NCBI GenBank assembly: GCA_030600405.1
Contig: JAUVMD010000023.1
Span: forward strand, 1-9,747
Direction of reading: 5' to 3'
DNA length: 9,747 nucleotides
Source of the DNA: Nitrospirota bacterium
GTDB taxonomy: Bacteria; Nitrospinota; Nitrospinia; Nitrospinales; Nitrospinaceae
The notes under the pieces were generated by a model, which worked only from the letters and a program-made list of their open reading frames with translations, ran no database searches and was not told the origin of the DNA. Position numbers and translations under genes: made by a program. This document shows positions 1-7,481 of this stretch, in pieces (position 1 is the stretch's first letter; every line of letters starts with the position of its first letter).

Positions 1-1314
1 GGCGGGTCGGCCAAGCAGGGCCGGAACCGCCAGAACCAGGCGATCCTTCCCCTTAAGGGTAAAATCCTGACCGTTGAAAAAGCGCGGTACGACAAAATGA
101 TCGGCAGTGATGAAATCCGCGCTCTGATCACTGCGTTGGGTACGGGTATTGGTAAAACGGATTTCAATATCGGAAAACTCCGATACCACAAAATCATTAT
201 CATGACCGACGCCGATGTCGACGGGGCGCACATCCGCACCCTGTTGTTGACGTTTTTCTTTCGCCAGATGCCGGAGGTGATCGAAAGAGGCTATTTGTAT
301 ATCGCTCAACCACCTCTATTCAAGGTTAAAAAGGGCAAGTCGGAAAATTACGTGAAGGATGAAAAAGGTCTGTCCCAGGTTCTTGTGGAACAAGGGACCG
401 ACAAACAGGAAGTTCTTATAGAGAATAAGGGCCCCGCAATTTCCGGGAAAAAGCTGGTGGATTTTGTCAACCACCTGATACGTTTCCGGGACTACTGCAA
501 CACGGTGGCGAAAAATAACATCCCGTCAGAGTTGTTGGCCGCCCTGGTCCATATGAAAATCGACCAGGATAATTTCAAGACGCTCGATCAACTGCTGTCC
601 TTGATATCTCAGTTGATGAATTATTTGTTGGCCGATACCGAAAAAGATAAATTTGGTATCAAGGAAGGCCTCAAAAATATCCCGCTGGTCTTGAAGAACG
701 GTCAGAAGTTGGGCGCTGATGAAGTGAGTGCGTTCAAAAAGTTCGGTGTGATCGTGGAGCCCGGGAAAGAAAATATCTATACCGCAAAAACGGACCACGG
801 CCAGGAGACAATCGAGATCAACCCATTCATCAAAGATATGAAGTTGGTGGTCGATTATGATCCCGAAAAAGAACTGTACAAGTTCACCCTAGCGGGCCAC
901 CAGCAAGGCCGTGACTTCCAGATCAAATTTAATTCCGAGTTTATAGGCTCGCCATTGATTCAGAAATTGTTTGAGTTGTACCAACCGATCGCATCCATGG
1001 ACCGGCCTCCATTTGCTCTGATGCATAAAGACGAATCCATCCAAATCGAATCTAAAGAAGTGTTGCTCGACGCCATCATGGAGGCCGGCAAATCCGGCTT
1101 AACCATTCAGCGTTATAAAGGGTTGGGAGAAATGGACCCCGGAGAGTTGTGGGAAACCACCATGGACCCCGAAACCCGCGTTCTCCTGCAAGTGCGGGCC
1201 GAGGACTACGATCCCGAACTGGATTTGTTTTCCACGCTCATGGGCGATGCGGTGGAACCCCGGCGCGAGTTTATTCAGAAAAACGCTCTGGACGCCAGGA
1301 ACCTGGATATTTAA
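1..1314 (+). CDS. gyrB: DNA gyrase subunit B, C-terminal part (5' end outside window)
   Basis: This is the B subunit of the GyrA2GyrB2 type II topoisomerase that introduces negative supercoils using ATP. The reading frame is open from the first base, beginning [20 protein letters not shown], the start of the TOPRIM domain, so the ATPase and transducer domains lie upstream. The Mg-binding TDADVDG motif has its aspartates at visible codons 70, 72 and 74 (nt 208-222). The C-terminal QRYKGLGEM motif lies at visible codons 370-378, followed by LWETTMDP and [13 protein letters not shown], close to other GyrB tails. Between about codons 125 and 335 lies a long, poorly conserved segment matching the position of the insertion in Gram-negative GyrB. 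From GGSAKQG to the end there are 437 residues against about 376 in E. coli, so the insert is larger here. ParE is less likely because a gyrA with a GyrA box follows 31 bp downstream. Confidence 0.97.
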   Translation, partial: GGSAKQGRNRQNQAILPLKGKILTVEKARYDKMIGSDEIRALITALGTGIGKTDFNIGKLRYHKIIIMTDADVDGAHIRTLLLTFFFRQMPEVIERGYLYIAQPPLFKVKKGKSENYVKDEKGLSQVLVEQGTDKQEVLIENKGPAISGKKLVDFVNHLIRFRDYCNTVAKNNIPSELLAALVHMKIDQDNFKTLDQLLSLISQLMNYLLADTEKDKFGIKEGLKNIPLVLKNGQKLGADEVSAFKKFGVIVEPGKENIYTAKTDHGQETIEINPFIKDMKLVVDYDPEKELYKFTLAGHQQGRDFQIKFNSEFIGSPLIQKLFELYQPIASMDRPPFALMHKDESIQIESKEVLLDAIMEAGKSGLTIQRYKGLGEMDPGELWETTMDPETRVLLQVRAEDYDPELDLFSTLMGDAVEPRREFIQKNALDARNLDI

Positions 1315-1337
1315 TTGTCACACCCCCTCCCAAAATT

Positions 1338-1343
1338 AGAAGG
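1338..1343 (+). promoter_or_regulatory. Ribosome binding site of gyrA, short spacing
   Basis: AGAAGG ends only two bases before the gyrA ATG, which is tighter than usual. The start is nevertheless secure because the protein aligns with GyrA from its first residues. The 31-bp gyrB-gyrA gap shows no obvious promoter or terminator, which fits co-transcription. Confidence 0.5.
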
Positions 1344-1345
1344 CT

Positions 1346-3766
1346 ATGGCAGATTCCATTGAGTTGATCAATATCGAAGACGAGATGCGCAGTTCGTATC
1401 TTGATTACGCGATGAGCGTCATCATCGGGCGCGCTCTGCCCGACGTGCGTGACGGCCTTAAGCCGGTCCACCGCAGAATTTTGTATGCCATGCACGGGCA
1501 GAACAACGTTTTCAACCGACCGCGCAAAAAGTCGGCCGCTATCGTGGGTGAAGTGTTGGGTAAATTTCATCCCCACGGCGATACCGCTGTCTACGATGCG
1601 CTGGTTCGTATGGCTCAGAACTTCTCCCTGCGTTACCCGCTGATCGACGGCAAGGGCAACTTCGGTTCGGTCGATGGAGATACCGCCGCGGCGATGCGTT
1701 ACACCGAAGTGCGCATGGCGCAGATCACCCAGAATCTTCTTGAAGACCTGGGAAAAGATACCGTCGGCTTTATCCCCAACTACGATGAATCGCTTGAAGA
1801 GCCCACGGTATTGCCTGCGGCATTCCCCCAACTGCTGGTCAACGGTTCATCCGGTATTGCCGTGGGCATGGCGACCAACATTCCTCCGCACAATCTTAGG
1901 GAAATCGTCGGCGCCACGATCCATTTGATCGACCATCCTGACTGTGTGATTGACGATCTCATTAAATTGATACCCGGTCCGGATTTTCCGACGAGCGGTC
2001 TGGTGTACGGAACGGCGGGGCTGCGCGCGGCGTACCACCGGGGCAGAGGACAGATCAAAGTGCGGGCCCGGGTGGAAATGGAAACCAGTCCGAAAGGCGA
2101 TCGGGAATTTATCATCGTGCGGGAACTGCCTTTTCAGGTCAACAAAGCCCGGCTGGTGAAACAGATTGCCCAGATGCACCGCGACAAAAGACTTGAGGGT
2201 ATCAGTGATCTTCGGGATGAATCGGACCGCGATGGCATCCGCGTGGTGATCGAGCTCAAGAAGGGCACCAACTCGCAGGTGATGCTGAACACCCTTTATA
2301 AAAATACCCAGATGCAGGAGACGTTCGGGATCATCATGCTGGCTGTGGTGGGCCGTCAGCCGAAGGTGCTGAATTTGAAAGAGGTGCTGCACCAGTTCGT
2401 GTTGTTCCGTCGGGAAGTGGTCACGCGGCGCACTGATTTCGATCTCAAGAAAGCACGCGAGAAGGAGCATGTGCTGGAGGGCCTCCGCATCGCTCTCGAC
2501 CATCTGGACGAGGTCGTGCAATTGATCCGCAACGCCAAAGACCCGTCGGAGGCGCGCGATGGACTGATGACCGAGTTCGGTTTATCCGGGATTCAGGCGA
2601 AAGCCATTCTGGAAATGCGCTTGCAGAGGCTCACCGGTCTGGAGCGGCAGAAGATCATCGATGATCTGGAAGCGATCCGCAAAGAGATCGCCGCGCTGGA
2701 AAACATTCTCGCCAATGAAGACGTCAAGATGAAAATCATCCGCGACGAGTTGACGGAAATCAAAGAGAAATACGGCGACGACCGCAGGACCGAAATCGTC
2801 GAAACGGAAGAGGCGGAAATCGACATCGAGGACATGATCGCTGATGAAGATATGGTAGTCACCTATTCACGCGGCGGGTACATTAAGCGCCAGAGTACCG
2901 GCAACTACCGCGCGCAACGGCGCGGCGGCAAGGGCATCAAAGGCATGGGCGTAGTGGAGGAGGATGTGGTCCACCAGTTGTTTGTCGCCTCCAGTCTGGA
3001 CACCCTGCTTATTTTCACCAGCCTAGGAAAAGTGCAATGGCTGAAGGTGTACAATATTCCGGAAGCGGGACGCACCGCCAAGGGGAAATCCATCGCCAAC
3101 CTGTTGGCGTTGAAGCCCAATGAAAAAATTGCCAGCATTCTTTCCGTTAAAACCTTCGAAGAAAACAAGTATGTCCTCTGTGCCACCGAAAAGGGGGTCG
3201 TTAAGAAAACCTCCTTGATGGCGTATAGCAAAGCGCGGCAGGGCGGCATTATTGGCCTCACCCTCGATCAAGACGATCAGGTGATTTCCGCGAATATCAG
3301 CGACGGCAAACAAGACGTCCTGCTGGCGACGCAATCGGGCATGTCAATCCGGTTCAATGAAACCGATGTCCGACCCATTGGTCGCGCGGGCCGCGGGGTT
3401 CAGGGGATCCGGTTCAAGGGAGAAGTCGACCGGGTCGTCGGGGCTGAAATTGTGGAACCCGGCAACACGATTCTCACTGTGACCGCAAACGGTTATGGCA
3501 AGCGCACCCCACTGGAAGAATATCCGGTGCAGGGTCGCGGCGGGACAGGGGTGATCACCATTCGGTGCAACGAAAAGATCGGGAATGTGATAGGTATCGA
3601 ACGGGTGACGGAAGAAGATGAGCTGTTGATAGTCACCTCCAAAGGCAACATCATTCGCATGGCGGTCAAAGAAATATCTGTGATTGGCAGGAACACCCAG
3701 GGGGTTCGCCTCGCGCGCATGCCAGCGGACACCCGGGTAGTCGGCGTTGAAAAGTTTGTTGAATAA
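1346..3766 (+). CDS. gyrA: DNA gyrase subunit A
   Basis: GyrA is the DNA cleavage and wrapping subunit of gyrase. The product is 806 residues, against 875 in E. coli and about 820 in Bacillus. The N-terminal winged-helix/tower part contains YLDYAMSVIIGRALPDVRDG and the HPHGD motif. The catalytic tyrosine is Tyr119 in AAAMRYTEVRM (E. coli Tyr122). At the quinolone-determining positions the protein has Thr80 (E. coli Ser83) and Asp84 (E. coli Asp87); Thr there is a natural variant in several genera. A coiled-coil segment spans about residues 430-490. The GyrA box QRRGGKG at residues 524-530 begins the C-terminal beta-pinwheel and separates this protein from ParC. Repeated pinwheel blades follow (GRAGRGVQGIRF, VQGRGGTGVITI). 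There is no long acidic tail after the last blade (ends VVGVEKFVE). It lies 31 bp after gyrB in the same direction. Confidence 0.98.
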   Translation: MADSIELINIEDEMRSSYLDYAMSVIIGRALPDVRDGLKPVHRRILYAMHGQNNVFNRPRKKSAAIVGEVLGKFHPHGDTAVYDALVRMAQNFSLRYPLIDGKGNFGSVDGDTAAAMRYTEVRMAQITQNLLEDLGKDTVGFIPNYDESLEEPTVLPAAFPQLLVNGSSGIAVGMATNIPPHNLREIVGATIHLIDHPDCVIDDLIKLIPGPDFPTSGLVYGTAGLRAAYHRGRGQIKVRARVEMETSPKGDREFIIVRELPFQVNKARLVKQIAQMHRDKRLEGISDLRDESDRDGIRVVIELKKGTNSQVMLNTLYKNTQMQETFGIIMLAVVGRQPKVLNLKEVLHQFVLFRREVVTRRTDFDLKKAREKEHVLEGLRIALDHLDEVVQLIRNAKDPSEARDGLMTEFGLSGIQAKAILEMRLQRLTGLERQKIIDDLEAIRKEIAALENILANEDVKMKIIRDELTEIKEKYGDDRRTEIVETEEAEIDIEDMIADEDMVVTYSRGGYIKRQSTGNYRAQRRGGKGIKGMGVVEEDVVHQLFVASSLDTLLIFTSLGKVQWLKVYNIPEAGRTAKGKSIANLLALKPNEKIASILSVKTFEENKYVLCATEKGVVKKTSLMAYSKARQGGIIGLTLDQDDQVISANISDGKQDVLLATQSGMSIRFNETDVRPIGRAGRGVQGIRFKGEVDRVVGAEIVEPGNTILTVTANGYGKRTPLEEYPVQGRGGTGVITIRCNEKIGNVIGIERVTEEDELLIVTSKGNIIRMAVKEISVIGRNTQGVRLARMPADTRVVGVEKFVE

Positions 3767-3787
3767 ATCCAATGATGTGGTCCTTTG

Positions 3788-3793
3788 GGAGGG
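3788..3793 (+). promoter_or_regulatory. Ribosome binding site supporting a GTG start at 3802
   Basis: GGAGGG lies eight bases before GTG 3802. The in-frame ATG codons at 3772 and 3775 have no Shine-Dalgarno-like sequence in front of them, only the end of gyrA and ATCCA. This decides the start of the following gene in favour of GTG. Confidence 0.65.
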
Positions 3794-3801
3794 AAAAGAA
3801 C

Positions 3802-4650
3802 GTGTTCTTGAAACTCAGATGCCGAATTGTTTATCACATCGCAGTATGCATTCTTCTCCAGGCAACGCTGGGTTGCGGGGATACCCGAGCTGAGAATCTG
3901 TTGCTAAGAGCTAATGAGGAATGGGTTCAGGGGCGTAATCACAGCGCCATTGAACTGTTTAATGCAGTTCTGGAGATTGCTCCTTCCGGGCCCCATGCCG
4001 AGGAAGCCCTGTACCGGCTGGGAGAGATTTATTATTTTGGATTAGGAGAAACAGGCAAGGCGATCAGATATTTTCAGGAAGTGGTCAATATACGTCCACG
4101 TGGCGAGTTTGCCTATGGAGCGCAGAAATACATCGCCGAAATTGTGGAACTCAATTTTCGCGATCTCGACCAAGCCATCATAGAGTATCAGAAACTCATC
4201 AACGAATATAAAATACCGGCAGAGAACTCCGAACAACAGTTCCGCATCGCCGCCATCTATTTTAAAAAGCACAATTACGAACAGGCCCTGGTGGAGTTCG
4301 ATATCCTGATTGAAACCTACCCCAGTAACCCATGGTCGGAGGAAGCGTACCTGCGAATGTCGGAAATCCTGCACAACCTGGAACGGTGTTCGGCATCCCG
4401 AGACAAATATTCCCAGTTTCGGGTGGTTTATCCAAAGAGTACCTATACCGGGGAAATGGAATTTGTCATGGCCTCCTGCCTGGAAGAAGAAGGTAAATTA
4501 AAACTGGCGTACAATCGGTTCAAAGGTTTGGAAGGCGATTACAAATATCCCGCGCTATTGAAAATGAAACTGGAAGGCATCGAAGGGCGCATCAAAAAAG
4601 GCGGAAAAACCAAACGCAAAATTCCCAGACGCTACCGAAGAAAGAGTTAA
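3802..4650 (+). CDS. TPR-repeat lipoprotein, BamD/YfiO-like
   Basis: The product is a putative outer-membrane-anchored lipoprotein of 282 residues, starting at GTG. The N-terminus [16 protein letters not shown] is basic then hydrophobic, ending in a lipobox-like TLGC with acylated Cys25 followed by GD. The mature part is almost entirely helical repeats of the tetratricopeptide type: about residues 32-63 ([13 protein letters not shown]), 66-99 ([15 protein letters not shown]), 103-137 ([15 protein letters not shown]), 143-178 ([16 protein letters not shown]) and 180-213, with a degenerate one near 218-250. The last 20 residues are strongly basic ([14 protein letters not shown]). Architecture and size resemble BamD, the TPR lipoprotein of the BAM outer-membrane assembly complex, but CpoB-type or other TPR lipoproteins cannot be excluded. 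It begins 35 bp after gyrA, and its TAA shares one base with the serS ATG (TAATG), suggesting translational coupling. An alternative start at ATG 3772 would put ten extra residues before the signal peptide. Confidence 0.8.
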   Translation: MFLKLRCRIVYHIAVCILLQATLGCGDTRAENLLLRANEEWVQGRNHSAIELFNAVLEIAPSGPHAEEALYRLGEIYYFGLGETGKAIRYFQEVVNIRPRGEFAYGAQKYIAEIVELNFRDLDQAIIEYQKLINEYKIPAENSEQQFRIAAIYFKKHNYEQALVEFDILIETYPSNPWSEEAYLRMSEILHNLERCSASRDKYSQFRVVYPKSTYTGEMEFVMASCLEEEGKLKLAYNRFKGLEGDYKYPALLKMKLEGIEGRIKKGGKTKRKIPRRYRRKS

Positions 4651-5930
4651 TGCTGGATATCAAACTCATCAGAGAACAGGGCGAACGTGTCCATACCCAG
4701 CTGAACCGGCGCGGTCCCGGTACCTCAAAGGCTCTGGACCAGCTGGTCGAAATAGATGCTCGGCGCAGGGACGCGCTGAATAAATCCCAAACCCTCAAGA
4801 ACAAAAAGAAAACCCTTTCCGCGGAGGTCGGCAAACTCAAAAAACAGGGACAAAATGCAGATGCCCTCATGGCAGAAGTCAAACAGATCAATGCCGAGAC
4901 CGATGAGTGCGACGGCAAGGCCGGCGATCTGGAAGCGCAGGTCCGTTCCACGCTCCTCAATATTCCCAATATCCCCAGCGACAGTACGCCCGAAGGCACC
5001 GACGAGTCTCAGAACCGGGAAGTGCGCAAATGGGGCGAGAAACCGGCAATCGATTTCACCCCCAAAAATCATCTGGAGCTGGGAGAATCGCTGGGCCTGC
5101 TCGATTTGAAACGCGCCGCCAAGATTTCCGGTTCGCGGTTCGCGGTGTTCAAAGGCCAGGGCGCCGCCCTGCTCCGCGCCCTCGTCCAGTTCATGCTCAA
5201 CACGCAAACCCGCGAAAACGGTTATGAGGAGTTGTACCCGCCGGTGCTGGTCAATGAGGACAGCCTGATAGGTACCGGTCAGCTTCCCAAGTTTGAAGAG
5301 GACCTGTTCAAGCTGAGGGACGATAAACTGTACCTCATCCCCACGGCGGAAGTGCCCGTCACTAATTACCACCGCGATGAAATTCTGCCGGAGGAATCGC
5401 TTCCCGTAAAGTACGCCGCCTATACCCTGTGCTTTCGCCGCGAGGCGGGATCGTACGGCAAAGACACGCAGGGCATCATCCGCCAGCATCAATTCGACAA
5501 GGTGGAGCTGGTGAAATTTGTGAAACCGGAGCATTCATACGACGAGTTGGAAAAACTGGTGACCGATGCCGAGTCGATTTTGCAAAAGTTAAAACTGCAT
5601 TACCGTGTGGTCAGTCTATGCGCTGGCGACCTCGGGTTTTCCGCCGCCAAGACCTACGACCTCGAAGTCTGGCTCCCCAGCCAGAACACGTACCGGGAAA
5701 TCTCTTCGTGCAGTAACTTCACCGACTATCAGGCCCGACGCGCGATGATCCGTTACAAAAGTAAAGACGGCGGTAAATCGGAACTGGTGCACACCTTGAA
5801 CGGGTCCGGCCTCGCGGCCGGCCGGCTGTTCGTCGCTGTGCTGGAGAACTTTCAACAGGCTGATGGCAGTATCCGCATCCCCGAACCCCTGCAACCTTAT
5901 CTAGGAGGGCTGGAGGTCATCAGTTCATAA
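4650..5930 (+). CDS. serS: Seryl-tRNA synthetase
   Basis: This cytosolic class II enzyme charges tRNA-Ser (and tRNA-Sec where present) with serine through seryl-adenylate. The product is 426 residues, normal for bacterial SerRS. It begins [10 protein letters not shown]. Residues about 30-100 form the long charged coiled-coil arm that grips the long variable arm of tRNA-Ser. The catalytic core follows: the TAEVPVTN serine-site segment, motif 2 beginning [20 protein letters not shown] at residue 262 with Arg263/Arg264 and Glu265, and motif 3 [10 protein letters not shown] at residues 383-392. The [13 protein letters not shown] segment typical of bacterial SerRS is present, and the tail is [11 protein letters not shown]. 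The start ATG overlaps the stop of the preceding lipoprotein gene, so it is probably translated from the same mRNA. No T-box or leader is visible. Four tRNA-Ser genes follow within 3 kb. Confidence 0.98.
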   Translation: MLDIKLIREQGERVHTQLNRRGPGTSKALDQLVEIDARRRDALNKSQTLKNKKKTLSAEVGKLKKQGQNADALMAEVKQINAETDECDGKAGDLEAQVRSTLLNIPNIPSDSTPEGTDESQNREVRKWGEKPAIDFTPKNHLELGESLGLLDLKRAAKISGSRFAVFKGQGAALLRALVQFMLNTQTRENGYEELYPPVLVNEDSLIGTGQLPKFEEDLFKLRDDKLYLIPTAEVPVTNYHRDEILPEESLPVKYAAYTLCFRREAGSYGKDTQGIIRQHQFDKVELVKFVKPEHSYDELEKLVTDAESILQKLKLHYRVVSLCAGDLGFSAAKTYDLEVWLPSQNTYREISSCSNFTDYQARRAMIRYKSKDGGKSELVHTLNGSGLAAGRLFVAVLENFQQADGSIRIPEPLQPYLGGLEVISS

Positions 5931-6000
5931 CGGCTGGGATGTGGAGTATGAGACTTGTATTTATAGCCGCAAACCGGGTCCTGGTGCCAACAACCCGCCC

Positions 6001-6029
6001 TTGAACTTTGGCCGGGAACACGGTACATT
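6001..6029 (+). promoter_or_regulatory. Candidate promoter upstream of tRNA-Ser(UGA)
   Basis: TTGAAC (6001-6006) and TACATT (6024-6029) are separated by 17 bases; each matches the sigma-70 consensus at four of six positions. A transcript from here would run through repeat copy A and into tRNA-Ser(UGA). The call is inference from matching alone. Confidence 0.3.
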
Positions 6030-6045
6030 TCCCTTAACAGGGAAA
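6028..6045 (+). repeat. Seven-bp stem-loop downstream of serS
   Basis: TTTCCCT-TAAC-AGGGAAA is a perfect 7-bp stem with a four-base loop, about 100 bases after the serS stop. It has no following T-run, so it is not a textbook intrinsic terminator. Its TAAC loop is the same as in the leading hairpins of repeat copies D and H, and it may be an extra 5' hairpin of copy A. Confidence 0.5.
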
Positions 6046-6053
6046 GGCAACAA

Positions 6054-6128
6054 GCCCCCTGGAGGGGGAAATGGCTGACGGCTGACGGCAAACGTTAAAG
6101 GTGGAGCGCTATTCAAGGGTTTTAAGAG
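6054..6128 (+). repeat. Structured repeat, copy A
   Basis: This is a copy of the dispersed repeat family that occurs eight times in the window. The leading hairpin is CCCCC-TGGA-GGGGG (from 6055). The core reads TGGCTGACGGCTGACGG, and the 3' part GAGCGCTATTCAAGGGTT matches copy F (GGGCGCAGTTCAAGGGTT). It lies in the 267-bp spacer between serS and tRNA-Ser(UGA) and is followed by the hairpin array at 6134-6180. Confidence 0.65.
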
Positions 6129-6133
6129 ACCAC

Positions 6134-6180
6134 CGGCGGTGCGCCGCCCAGCGTCACGCTGGCCTGCGGAGGCTCTCCGC
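6134..6180 (+). repeat. Array of three tandem hairpins with three-base loops
   Basis: Three perfect stem-loops follow each other: CGGCG-GTG-CGCCG (6134-6146), CCAGCG-TCA-CGCTGG (6148-6162) and GCGGAG-GCT-CTCCGC (6166-6180). The middle hairpin recurs exactly at 6704-6718 in copy D. A relative of the first occurs at 6600-6614, 9000-9014 and 9608-9622. It appears to be the tail module of the repeat family. Confidence 0.75.
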
Positions 6181-6197
6181 TGGACACGCCGGAATAT

Positions 6198-6283
6198 GGA
6201 GGGATGGCCGAGTGGTTTAAGGCGGCGGTCTTGAAAACCGTTGTACGAAAGTACCGTGGGTTCGAATCCTACTCCCTCCGCCA
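6198..6283 (+). tRNA. tRNA-Ser, anticodon UGA
   Basis: This type II tRNA has a long variable arm. Acceptor strands GGAGGGA (6198-6204) and TCCCTCC (6273-6279) pair, followed by G73 and an encoded CCA (6281-6283). The anticodon arm is CGGT-CTTGAAA-ACCG with anticodon TGA, and the variable stem is GTAC...GTAC. The T loop is TTCGAAT. It reads UCA and, by wobble, other UCN codons. It is the first of four tRNA-Ser genes downstream of serS, and repeat copy B begins directly after its CCA. Confidence 0.97.
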
Positions 6284-6352
6284 CTCCTTCCCAGGAGGAG
6301 GAACTGGCTGGCAGTTAACGACAAGAGTAAATTCCGGGGCGCAATTTAAGAG
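6284..6352 (+). repeat. Structured repeat, copy B
   Basis: It starts at the base after the CCA of tRNA-Ser(UGA). The leading hairpin is CTCCT-TCCC-AGGAG (6284-6297). The core is AACTGGCTGGCAGTTAACG and the 3' part is GGGGCGCAATTTAAG. No GC-rich hairpin tail follows; the next 70 bases hold a different palindrome and the leader of the next tRNA. Confidence 0.75.
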
Positions 6353-6364
6353 AAACCCGCATAT

Positions 6365-6390
6365 GTCATTCTGAGCAAAGCGAAGAATCT
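6365..6390. repeat. Short imperfect palindrome GTCATTCTGAG...GAAGAATCT
   Basis: ATTCT-GAGC-AAA-GCGA-AGAAT can fold with ATTCT/AGAAT and GC/GC pairs. The sequence closely resembles a short palindrome (CATTCTGAGCGAAGCGAAG) that I recall as a scattered intergenic repeat in many unrelated bacterial genomes. It lies between repeat B and tRNA-Ser(GCU). Confidence 0.5.
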
Positions 6391-6400
6391 GTGTTTTTGG

Positions 6401-6425
6401 TTTCCCTGTTCCAAAAAAATAAAAA
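6401..6425 (+). repeat. Leader of tRNA-Ser(GCU), duplicated at 8802-8827
   Basis: TTTCCCTGTTCC followed by an A-rich run directly precedes tRNA-Ser(GCU). Nearly the same sequence (TTTCCCTAGTTCC plus A-rich run; one indel and three mismatches over 25 bases) precedes tRNA-Ser(GGA). The match may be a shared promoter-proximal or 5'-processing sequence, or a trace of unit duplication. Confidence 0.6.
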
Positions 6426-6517
<92 letters not shown>

Positions 6518-6614
6518 CTCCCTCCCGGGAGTGGGAACTGGTTGACTGTTGACAGCAAGCGTCAATCGTTGAGCACAATTTTAAATATAAAAATTGCTAC
6601 CGGCGGCTCGCCGG
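6518..6614 (+). repeat. Structured repeat, copy C, with GC hairpin tail
   Basis: It begins immediately after the tRNA-Ser(GCU) CCA. The leading hairpin is CTCCC-TCCC-GGGAG (6518-6531). The core is AACTGGTTGACTGTTGACAG; relative to GCTG...CAGC in copy G, the C-to-T change still allows pairing (GTTG...CAGC). The 3' part is GAGCACAATTTTAAA. The tail hairpin CCGGCG-GCT-CGCCGG occupies 6600-6614. Copy D follows ten bases later, giving a tandem pair. Confidence 0.75.
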
Positions 6615-6623
6615 CCTTCCCAG

Positions 6624-6720
6624 GCCCCGTAACCGGGGATGAAAAGCGGCTGACCGTTCACGCTGAACCAATCCTCCCCCCGAACGCAACTCAAAAATTG
6701 GGTCCAGCGTCACGCTGGCC
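6624..6720 (+). repeat. Structured repeat, copy D, overlapping the regulator's 3' end
   Basis: The leading hairpin CCCCG-TAAC-CGGGG (6625-6638) is identical to that of copy H. The core is AGCGGCTGACCGTTCACG, a divergent version. The 3' part is CGAACGCAACTCAAAAATTG. The tail GGGTCCAGCGTCACGCTGGC resembles that of copy G (GGGTCCCGCGTTCGCTGGC). Its hairpin at 6704-6718 overlaps the last codons and stop of the convergent TetR-family gene. Confidence 0.65.
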
Positions 6721-7399
6721 TTCCCCAGTCCGGTACAAATTCGAGCATCAATTTCGTGAATTTTTTACGGAAGGGGGCAATCAGGGGAATACTGGAAATT
6801 TCGACCAGAGTTTGAACCAGCTTGACGGTCCGGTCGATGAGGCGGAATGTTTTCCGCGAATTTTCCGAGGTATCGTGAATCCAGTACAGGATGATCCCCA
6901 TTTGGTACAGCCACAGATAATCAGCCAACAGAATGTCGACATCCGCCGGGAGTTTGGCACTGGAACCCGCCACCAGTTGCCGGAACAGAACCAGACTCCT
7001 GTCCCGGGTGGGAGAGGATTGAGCGCTGAACGGGGACAACGGATTTTGGGGATTCGAGGCCACCCGGAACAGCACGTAGGAAATCTTTTTAAAGGGCTCA
7101 GCCAATTCGATTTTTTTCCGGACAACTTCACGCAAGCGGTGTTCCAGTTTGATTTCATTTCGCAGAATGCCCACGCAAGCCTGGGCGTGCTCCTCGTGGA
7201 TCATGTCGTAGAAAGTCTGGACAATATGTTCCTTGGTCGGGAAATGGTGGTAAATCGATCCTGGAGCCATATTGGCTTGTACCGCGATCTGCCGCATGGT
7301 GGCCTTGTCATAACCCTTTTCGACGAAAAGCAACAAGGCGACATCCAGAATTTTCTGGCGGGTACGTATTGATTTGGGGGTCATTCGGCTTTTGGACAT
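6710..7399 (-). CDS. TetR/AcrR-family transcriptional regulator
   Basis: The product is a 229-residue predicted DNA-binding repressor. Residues about 11-57 form the TetR-type HTH domain: IRTRQKILDVALLLFVEKGY then TMRQIAVQANMAPGSIYHHF (residues 34-53), where the recognition helix ends in the family signature GSIYHHF and is followed by PTKE. The C-terminal ligand/dimer domain is helical and not recognisable to subfamily, so the effector is unknown. The start is supported by GAGGA six bases upstream of the ATG. Two copies of a palindrome built on AAACATGTTT lie in its promoter region, which suggests autorepression. The last residues and the TGA stop come from the hairpin of repeat copy D, so the original C-terminus may have been altered. 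No obvious target gene is divergently adjacent; the next gene on the other strand starts at 7734. Confidence 0.93.
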   Translation of the reverse strand: MSKSRMTPKSIRTRQKILDVALLLFVEKGYDKATMRQIAVQANMAPGSIYHHFPTKEHIVQTFYDMIHEEHAQACVGILRNEIKLEHRLREVVRKKIELAEPFKKISYVLFRVASNPQNPLSPFSAQSSPTRDRSLVLFRQLVAGSSAKLPADVDILLADYLWLYQMGIILYWIHDTSENSRKTFRLIDRTVKLVQTLVEISSIPLIAPFRKKFTKLMLEFVPDWGRPA

Positions 7400-7414
7400 G
7401 ACGCTTCCTCATTT

Positions 7415-7430
7415 ATCGAACATGTTTGAT
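7415..7430. promoter_or_regulatory. Operator candidate 1 of the TetR-family regulator
   Basis: ATCGAACATGTTTGAT is a 16-bp palindrome with one mismatched pair. It lies between the predicted -10 and the ribosome binding site (CTTCCTC, 7404-7410, read on the minus strand). It shares the core GAACATGTTTGA/TCAAACATGTTC with operator candidate 2. Confidence 0.65.
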
Positions 7431-7440
7431 AATATAACGT

Positions 7441-7471
7441 ATTATAGGGTTGGCCGCAAGATAAAAATCAA
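7441..7471 (-). promoter_or_regulatory. Candidate promoter of the TetR-family gene
   Basis: Read on the minus strand, TATAAT (7446-7441) is a perfect -10 box. TTGATT (7471-7466) is a possible -35 with a long 19-base spacer. The -35 overlaps operator candidate 2, and operator candidate 1 falls downstream of the start site, an arrangement suited to repression. Confidence 0.5.
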
Positions 7472-7481
7472 ACATGTTTGA
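7468..7481. promoter_or_regulatory. Operator candidate 2 of the TetR-family regulator
   Basis: TCAAACATGTTTGA is a perfect 14-bp palindrome. Its centre is 52 bp from that of operator candidate 1, about five helical turns, so bound dimers would face the same side of the DNA. Confidence 0.65.

Noticed and set aside
1346..3766. Topoisomerase IV (ParC) instead of GyrA
   Set aside because: A clear GyrA box QRRGGKG and a full set of pinwheel blades are present, and gyrB is adjacent.
4725..5534. 269-codon open frame on the minus strand inside serS
   Set aside because: It lies entirely opposite a well-conserved serS, shows no recognisable domain and has the look of an antisense shadow. The same applies to the long antisense frames within gyrB and gyrA.
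6284..6300. Leading hairpins of the repeats as Rho-independent terminators
   Set aside because: None is followed by a T-run; the sequence after the stem is GC-containing (CTGGCTGACGG). Termination by other means cannot be excluded.
6542..7372. 276-codon open frame on the plus strand opposite the TetR-family gene
   Set aside because: Its first third translates repeat copies C and D and the rest is antisense to a clear TetR-family protein. No ribosome site and no family resemblance.
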